This document shows, piece by piece, positions 5,837 to 9,406 of a stretch of DNA of 9,406 bases; within the stretch, counting starts at the first letter, position 1; each line of letters begins with the position of its first letter. The stretch lies in contig CAJOPO010000292.1 in NCBI GenBank assembly GCA_905236315.1, forward strand, positions 1 through 9,406. The letters run 5' to 3'. A program made the position numbers and the translations under genes. The notes beneath the pieces are model-generated. The model had not been told where the DNA came from and did no database searches. It saw only the letters and a list, made by a program, of their open reading frames with translations. Source of the stretch: an uncultured Treponema sp. (GTDB lineage: Bacteria > Spirochaetota > Spirochaetia > Treponematales > Treponemataceae).

Positions 5837-7273
5837 ATTTTCTAGTATTGTAAAGATTTGCCTTTTTAGTCTTTTTGCAAATATATCCATAGAAAAATTC
5901 TCCTCGTATGTTTTTCTAGCTTTTTCTCGCATAGTGCTTAGTTCATCAAAGTGTCTCGCACAAAAGAGCATTTTTTCGTAAAGAGAGTCAAGGCTACCCG
6001 CTTTACACACAAAGCCATTTTCACCATCACTGATGTAGTCAGCCATTCCAGCTCCAGCAGAACATATACATACCTTTCCGTACATCATACCTTCTGTAAT
6101 TGTAAGAGACATAGTTTCTTCTAGCGAAGCACAAACGACTACATCAATTTCATTTAAATATGCCTCTTTCATAGCCTGTCTAGTAAGTACACCGCGTATT
6201 TCCACATTTGGAATGTCTTTTGCAAGTTGTAGAGTTTCCTTTGCATACTCTGAACTTCCTACATTACCAATAAGGATAAAACGACACAAAGCAGGCCATT
6301 GCTCATTGAGCAGTTTTGCAGCACGAAGAAAAAGTTGCTGTTGCTTTATTTTAGAAATGCCTGCTATAAGTGCAAAGGAAATAACGGAATGATTAAACTC
6401 TCTTATAGTTTGAGAATTCCCAGTAGCCTTGTTTAACCCCTCATCCATAAGGCAGTATGGTAGGATTTCTACCTTACAATTAGGGAAAAATTCAAGGAAA
6501 GCACGTTGTGCCACATTGCTAACTGCAAAGACTGGAATCTTGCTTATAGATTTGTCTGTCATATACTGAGGATAACGAGCTAAAAAATTTTCACGGTACT
6601 TTGTGTAAGTATTGCTAGGTTCATGCACCCACCAAAGCATTGGCTTTCTAGCAAATATTTTTACGGCAGAGTCAATTAAAGGAAGCACATTTACAATAAC
6701 AAAATCAAATTGCTCTAAAAGTAAAAGTTCTCGTTCTGTCATACATAAAATAGATGGGCACTCAGTAACGGAAATACCCCTCTGCATACATTCATCAATC
6801 AATCTCTTATCAGCAAAAGGAACAATGACCTGTATATCAAAACCAGTAAGTATAAGAGCAAGGCAAGCATTGACTAATGCAACAGAACTACCTGAATAGT
6901 CAAAATCGCGTGAAACAAAGGCAACTTTAGGGCGTGCATTATGAAGAAAGACTTTTCCACGGTAGGAAATAGCAATGTATTCATCATAAAAAAGGATTTT
7001 ATCTTTATCTACGCCCAACTTAATAAGTTGCTTTTTTACAGAAAGTGCACTCTCATATTTTAATAGCAATACAATAAAATCATACTTAAAATTAGAAAGT
7101 GTCTCTGGACTAACAACGCTCACGCCATCAATAACAGAACCTTGCTTTTTTGTGTCATTATCAGCAAGGGCAACAACAATATCTTTATTAAAAGCATAAT
7201 CTTTATATCTTTCATAAAACGCACCAGTGCCAAACAACACTACAGCATATTTATTTTGCACAATATACCTCAT
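5678..7273 (-). CDS. GT4-like (GT-B fold) glycosyltransferase with N-terminal Rossmann-like module and repeat-encoded tail
   Basis: Residues 1-105 are the Rossmann-like module (AVVLFGTGAFYER, then VVALADND) that recurs in the two downstream proteins. Residues about 115-475 form a GT-B glycosyltransferase. KVAFVSRDFDYSGSS (116-130) is a typical GT4 start with a GSS loop, WWVHEP (214-219) follows, and the retaining-GT4 E-x7-E motif is E386 to E394 in SLEETMSLTITEG. The nearby MYGKVCICSAGAGMADYI and DGENGFV are usual GT4 sequences. From residue 480 the coding sequence is repeat copy 2, starting with the nine-G run. With 8 or 10 Gs the protein would end 5-6 codons later, with the catalytic domain intact. 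The start has only a weak AAAGG site six bases upstream and overlaps (TAATG) the remnant frame at 7273-7329. It is the first intact gene of the cassette and probably builds a surface polysaccharide or glycoprotein glycan. Confidence 0.92.
   Translation of the reverse strand: MRYIVQNKYAVVLFGTGAFYERYKDYAFNKDIVVALADNDTKKQGSVIDGVSVVSPETLSNFKYDFIVLLLKYESALSVKKQLIKLGVDKDKILFYDEYIAISYRGKVFLHNARPKVAFVSRDFDYSGSSVALVNACLALILTGFDIQVIVPFADKRLIDECMQRGISVTECPSILCMTERELLLLEQFDFVIVNVLPLIDSAVKIFARKPMLWWVHEPSNTYTKYRENFLARYPQYMTDKSISKIPVFAVSNVAQRAFLEFFPNCKVEILPYCLMDEGLNKATGNSQTIREFNHSVISFALIAGISKIKQQQLFLRAAKLLNEQWPALCRFILIGNVGSSEYAKETLQLAKDIPNVEIRGVLTRQAMKEAYLNEIDVVVCASLEETMSLTITEGMMYGKVCICSAGAGMADYISDGENGFVCKAGSLDSLYEKMLFCARHFDELSTMREKARKTYEENFSMDIFAKRLKRQIFTILENSRGGVQQYSIIASDSRFFGGSLRTTDVPYRHVKRSGISIARTPYALSYKEVA
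5686..5691 (-). promoter_or_regulatory. Strong ribosome binding site carried by repeat copy 2
   Basis: AGGAGG lies seven bases before the ATG of the GT2 gene (5676-5678), the same spacing as at the next junction. The upstream stop and this start overlap as TAATG. The GT2 gene owes its ribosome binding site entirely to the repeat. Confidence 0.8.
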
Positions 7274-7329
7274 TATATGCCTTTAAGTAATTTTTCATCA
7301 TTCATGACATCAAGTATTTTTCTAATGCG
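7273..7329 (-). pseudogene. Possible 3' remnant of a lost gene preceding the GT4 gene
   Basis: An in-frame run of 18 codons, RIRKILDVMNDEKLLKGI, ends in a TAA that overlaps the GT4 start as TAATG, just as at the two junctions downstream. It has no good start of its own and is bounded upstream by an in-frame TAG at 7330-7332, directly at the edge of a 9-bp inverted repeat. The composition resembles a normal protein C-terminus. I infer that an earlier gene of the cassette was deleted or cut off here. A chance open stretch of this length is also possible. Confidence 0.35.
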
Positions 7330-7330
7330 C

Positions 7331-7400
7331 TAAGACCTAATAATATCAAGATTATGTACATTGTTTACCCTAAGAAAATATTACTGATTCGTAGGTCTTA
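7331..7400. repeat. 70-bp segment bounded by 9-bp inverted repeats between rho and the glycan cassette
   Basis: TAAGACCTA at 7331-7339 is the exact reverse complement of TAGGTCTTA at 7392-7400. The pairing does not extend outward, and the 52-base interior is AT-rich with no gene. There is no U-run after either arm, so this is unlikely to be an intrinsic terminator. It may be a small insertion scar or a protein-binding site upstream of the cassette. No convincing promoter for the cassette is visible in the gap. Confidence 0.4.
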
Positions 7401-7419
7401 TTTATACTAAAAATCCAAT

Positions 7420-9192
7420 CTATTCTGCAGCGGTACCTGTATTCATACTTGCAAGAAAAGCGTCATTATCCTTGCTCTTTTTCATACGCTCCAATATAAG
7501 AGAAAGTGCATCTACATCTTCAAGGTCATTAATAACTTTTCTAAGTACCCACATCTTTTGTAATTCATTTTCTGTAAGTAAAAGTTCTTCTTTACGTGTA
7601 CCAGACTTCTTTATATTAATTGCAGGGAATAGTCTGCGTTCTGCAAGTTTGCGGTCTAAATCAATTTCACTATTTCCTGTTCCCTTAAACTCCTCAAAAA
7701 TAACCTCATCCATACGGCTTCCAGTTTCTATCAAAGCTGTAGAAATAATCGTAAGAGACCCACCCTCTTCTACATTTCTTGCGGCCCCAAAGAACCTTTT
7801 TGGCTTATGTAAAGCATTAGAATCTACACCTCCCGAAAGAACTTTTCCACTAGTCGGAACAGTCTGGTTATAGGCTCTTGCAAGACGAGTAATACTATCA
7901 AGGAATATAACAACATCTTTTTTATGTTCAACAAGGCGTTTAGCTTTTTCCAATACCATTTCTGCCACTTGAACATGGCGCGTTGCCTGTTCATCAAATG
8001 TAGAAGAAATTACTTCTGCCTTTATAGAACGCTCCATTTCTGTTACTTCTTCAGGACGTTCATCAATAAGCAATACAATTATATACACTTCAGGATTATT
8101 TGCAGTGATTGCATTTGCTATTTTTTGCATTAATATAGTCTTACCTGCTTTTGGGGGAGCTACAATAAGTAAACGCTGCCCCTTACCTATAGGAACAAAT
8201 AAATCCACTATACGTGTTGACAATTCCGTACTTACAGTTTCTAAACGCAATTTTTCTTTAGAATATAAAGGTGTTAAGTTTTCAAAAGGAATACGAGTTT
8301 GAGCTACATGAGGGTCATCAAAGTTTACAGATTCTATGCGCAATAAAGCAAAAAAGCGTTCCGTATCTTTTGGACTACGTGTTTGCCCATAAATAGTATC
8401 GCCAGTTTTCAAATTAAATAAACGTATTTGACTTGGGGAAATATAAATATCATCAGGACCAGGTAAATAACTATTTTGTGGACTTCTTAAAAAACCATAA
8501 CCATCAGGTAGTATCTCTAGTGCACCACTAGCAAATATTATTCCACCATGCTCTGTATGTGCCTTTAATATAGAAAAAATAAGGTCTTGCTTTTTCATAG
8601 GAGCAAGGTCATCAGATGTAAAACCATACTGAGTCGCAAGTTCTCTTAATTCATGCATCCCCATCTTTGTCATATCATTAATTAAAAGTTTTGGTTTTGA
8701 CTCATAATCCTCTGGACTTTCTACTTTATGTGTACTGTCATCTTCTGTCTTGTTTTGGAAATTATGCTCAGAATTAGAACTATTTCTATAACGTCTTCCA
8801 TTATTATAGCGGTCTCTTCCATTTCCCGACCACTTACGATTTTCCGCTCTATTACTATGACTTTCTGTGTTATTTTTATTTTCTACAGCGGCATCTTGCT
8901 CTGTTACAGTAACATTCTGCTGTTTATCTGTATTTTCTGCTTGCTGTATACTAGAATCTTGCTCATTAGTTCTTTCATTTTCTGTTGTATTACTTTCTAA
9001 AAGCTCAGGCTGGTCTACTGTCTTCTTTACAATTTTTCGTCGCTTTACAGGCTTTGCTGCAGCTACTTCTGCTTGAGAAGTAGAGTCTTCTTTTTGAACA
9101 TTTTCTTGATTTTCAGAACTTTCTTGTTCCATAACGGCTTCTGTTTGAGCTTCCTCTGCTACATCACTAACCTTACGTCTTACTAAAGACAT
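7420..9192 (-). CDS. rho: Transcription termination factor Rho with long disordered N-terminal extension
   Basis: Rho is the hexameric RNA-dependent ATPase that ends transcription of untranslated RNA. Residues 1-165 are low complexity, rich in E, Q, N, S and K, with basic patches (RRKIVKK at 51-57; a G/R/N/Y-rich stretch around 118-140) and look disordered. Then follow the Rho N-terminal helical domain (about 172-215, [26 protein letters not shown]), the RNA-binding cold-shock domain with RNP1-like DGYGFLR (230-236), and the ATPase core: Walker A APPKAGKT (345-352), Walker B VVIFLDS (427-433), Q-loop SGGVDSNAL (453-461) and R-loop KGTGNSE (503-509). At 590 residues it is about 170 longer than E. 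coli Rho, all of it N-terminal. ATG start with GGAG eight bases upstream. It is a single housekeeping gene, separated by 146 bp from the glycan genes. Confidence 0.97.
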   Translation of the reverse strand: MSLVRRKVSDVAEEAQTEAVMEQESSENQENVQKEDSTSQAEVAAAKPVKRRKIVKKTVDQPELLESNTTENERTNEQDSSIQQAENTDKQQNVTVTEQDAAVENKNNTESHSNRAENRKWSGNGRDRYNNGRRYRNSSNSEHNFQNKTEDDSTHKVESPEDYESKPKLLINDMTKMGMHELRELATQYGFTSDDLAPMKKQDLIFSILKAHTEHGGIIFASGALEILPDGYGFLRSPQNSYLPGPDDIYISPSQIRLFNLKTGDTIYGQTRSPKDTERFFALLRIESVNFDDPHVAQTRIPFENLTPLYSKEKLRLETVSTELSTRIVDLFVPIGKGQRLLIVAPPKAGKTILMQKIANAITANNPEVYIIVLLIDERPEEVTEMERSIKAEVISSTFDEQATRHVQVAEMVLEKAKRLVEHKKDVVIFLDSITRLARAYNQTVPTSGKVLSGGVDSNALHKPKRFFGAARNVEEGGSLTIISTALIETGSRMDEVIFEEFKGTGNSEIDLDRKLAERRLFPAINIKKSGTRKEELLLTENELQKMWVLRKVINDLEDVDALSLILERMKKSKDNDAFLASMNTGTAAE

Positions 9193-9225
9193 TTCATTTT
9201 CTCCGTATGAGTATATTTTGAATAT

Positions 9226-9244
9226 AAAAACGGCATTATTGCCG
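9226..9244 (-). terminator. Terminator-like hairpin in the rho leader (possible attenuator)
   Basis: On the minus strand CGGCA, loop ATAA, TGCCG is followed directly by TTTTT, then ATATT. The stem is 5 bp plus one possible G-U pair, so it is weak to moderate. It lies 33 bp before the rho start and about 55 bp after the likely transcription start. It could therefore end transcription before rho, or be the end of a gene outside the window. Confidence 0.5.
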
Positions 9245-9305
9245 CATTGTTAAGAATATAGAATAAAGAATTCAAAAAATGTTTCTTCCGTTTTATTTAA
9301 CGTTG

Positions 9306-9334
9306 ATTATATAAAATTATAGGTGGTGTTACAA
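9306..9334 (-). promoter_or_regulatory. Candidate sigma-70 type promoter for rho
   Basis: The -10 box TATAAT (9306-9311) is a perfect consensus. Seventeen bases upstream is TTGTAA (9329-9334), which matches four of six positions of TTGACA. Transcription would begin near 9299 and give a leader of about 105 bases that contains the hairpin at 9226-9244. Confidence 0.55.
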
Positions 9335-9357
9335 AAAGTATGCTAAAACTTTCAACC

Positions 9358-9394
9358 GTCATTTTGAGCAATAGGCGTTGCCAGCGAAAAATCT
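9358..9394. repeat. Dispersed GTCATTTTGAGC-type repeat unit (single)
   Basis: The unit starts GTCATTTTGAGC and ends GCGAAAAATCT, with an inner GGCgttGCC hairpin at 9374-9382. This matches the GGCggtaGCC hairpin in one arm of the gene-terminal elements. It is followed by a small TGTGA/TCACA stem (9394-9398 with 9402-9406) cut by the window end. It lies upstream of the rho promoter, between genes. Confidence 0.6.
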
Positions 9395-9406
9395 GTGAAT
9401 CTCACA

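Noticed and set aside
6612..6899. A 95-codon plus-strand frame opposite the GT4-like gene
   Set aside because: Antisense shadow of the GT-B domain, with no ribosome binding site.
7472..7873. A 133-codon plus-strand frame, and several shorter ones, opposite rho
   Set aside because: They are antisense shadows of a clearly conserved rho gene; their serine- and leucine-rich products match no family I know.
1..9406. A CRISPR array, tRNA or rRNA gene
   Set aside because: No regularly spaced repeats with unique spacers and no cloverleaf or rRNA-like sequence were seen on either strand.

Overview
The window is AT-rich and comes from a bacterium. All five convincing genes lie on the minus strand, so transcription runs from right to left. 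The organism cannot be named from this sequence. The Rho protein is a normal bacterial Rho with a long disordered N-terminus. The dispersed GTCATT(C/T)TGAG...-type repeats, strong AAGGAGG ribosome binding sites and glycan genes suggest a host-associated anaerobe. A Treponema-like spirochaete is one guess, held with low confidence.

Layout, right to left. Positions 9358-9394 hold one dispersed-repeat unit. Positions 9193-9334 hold a candidate rho promoter and a terminator-like hairpin in the leader. Positions 7420-9192 encode transcription termination factor Rho. A 146-bp gap follows, with a 9-bp inverted repeat and what looks like the last 18 codons of a lost gene. Positions 7273 down to 2026 are a tightly coupled three-gene glycan cassette: a GT-B (GT4-like) glycosyltransferase, a GT-A (GT2) glycosyltransferase, and a large FkbM methyltransferase/GT-D glycosyltransferase fusion. 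Both internal junctions are TAATG overlaps. Positions 726-1964 encode an AAA ATPase of the DUF4143 family. Positions 1-725 carry no convincing gene, but begin with a 158-bp foldback element and hold another dispersed-repeat unit.

The most notable structure is a 158/161-bp element present twice. Each copy forms the last ~52 codons of a glycosyltransferase gene and the ribosome binding site of the next gene. Each copy begins at a run of exactly nine Gs, contains a ~77-bp foldback made from two head-to-head GTCAT-type repeat units, and ends at the overlapping stop/start. A change of one G in either tract would stop translation within 5-6 codons and uncouple the next gene. The copies differ by a +1 and a +2 indel that together restore the frame. 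The copies are direct repeats flanking the GT2 gene, so recombination between them would remove that gene and leave a correct junction. I read this as a candidate repeat-borne phase-variation and gene-shuffling joint in a surface-glycan locus. Tract-length variation in the population is not shown by this single sequence.

All three glycan proteins also carry the same small Rossmann-like module (VxFGxGxxx...), four copies in total, at the N-terminus, middle or C-terminus. This fits a mix-and-match history for these enzymes.
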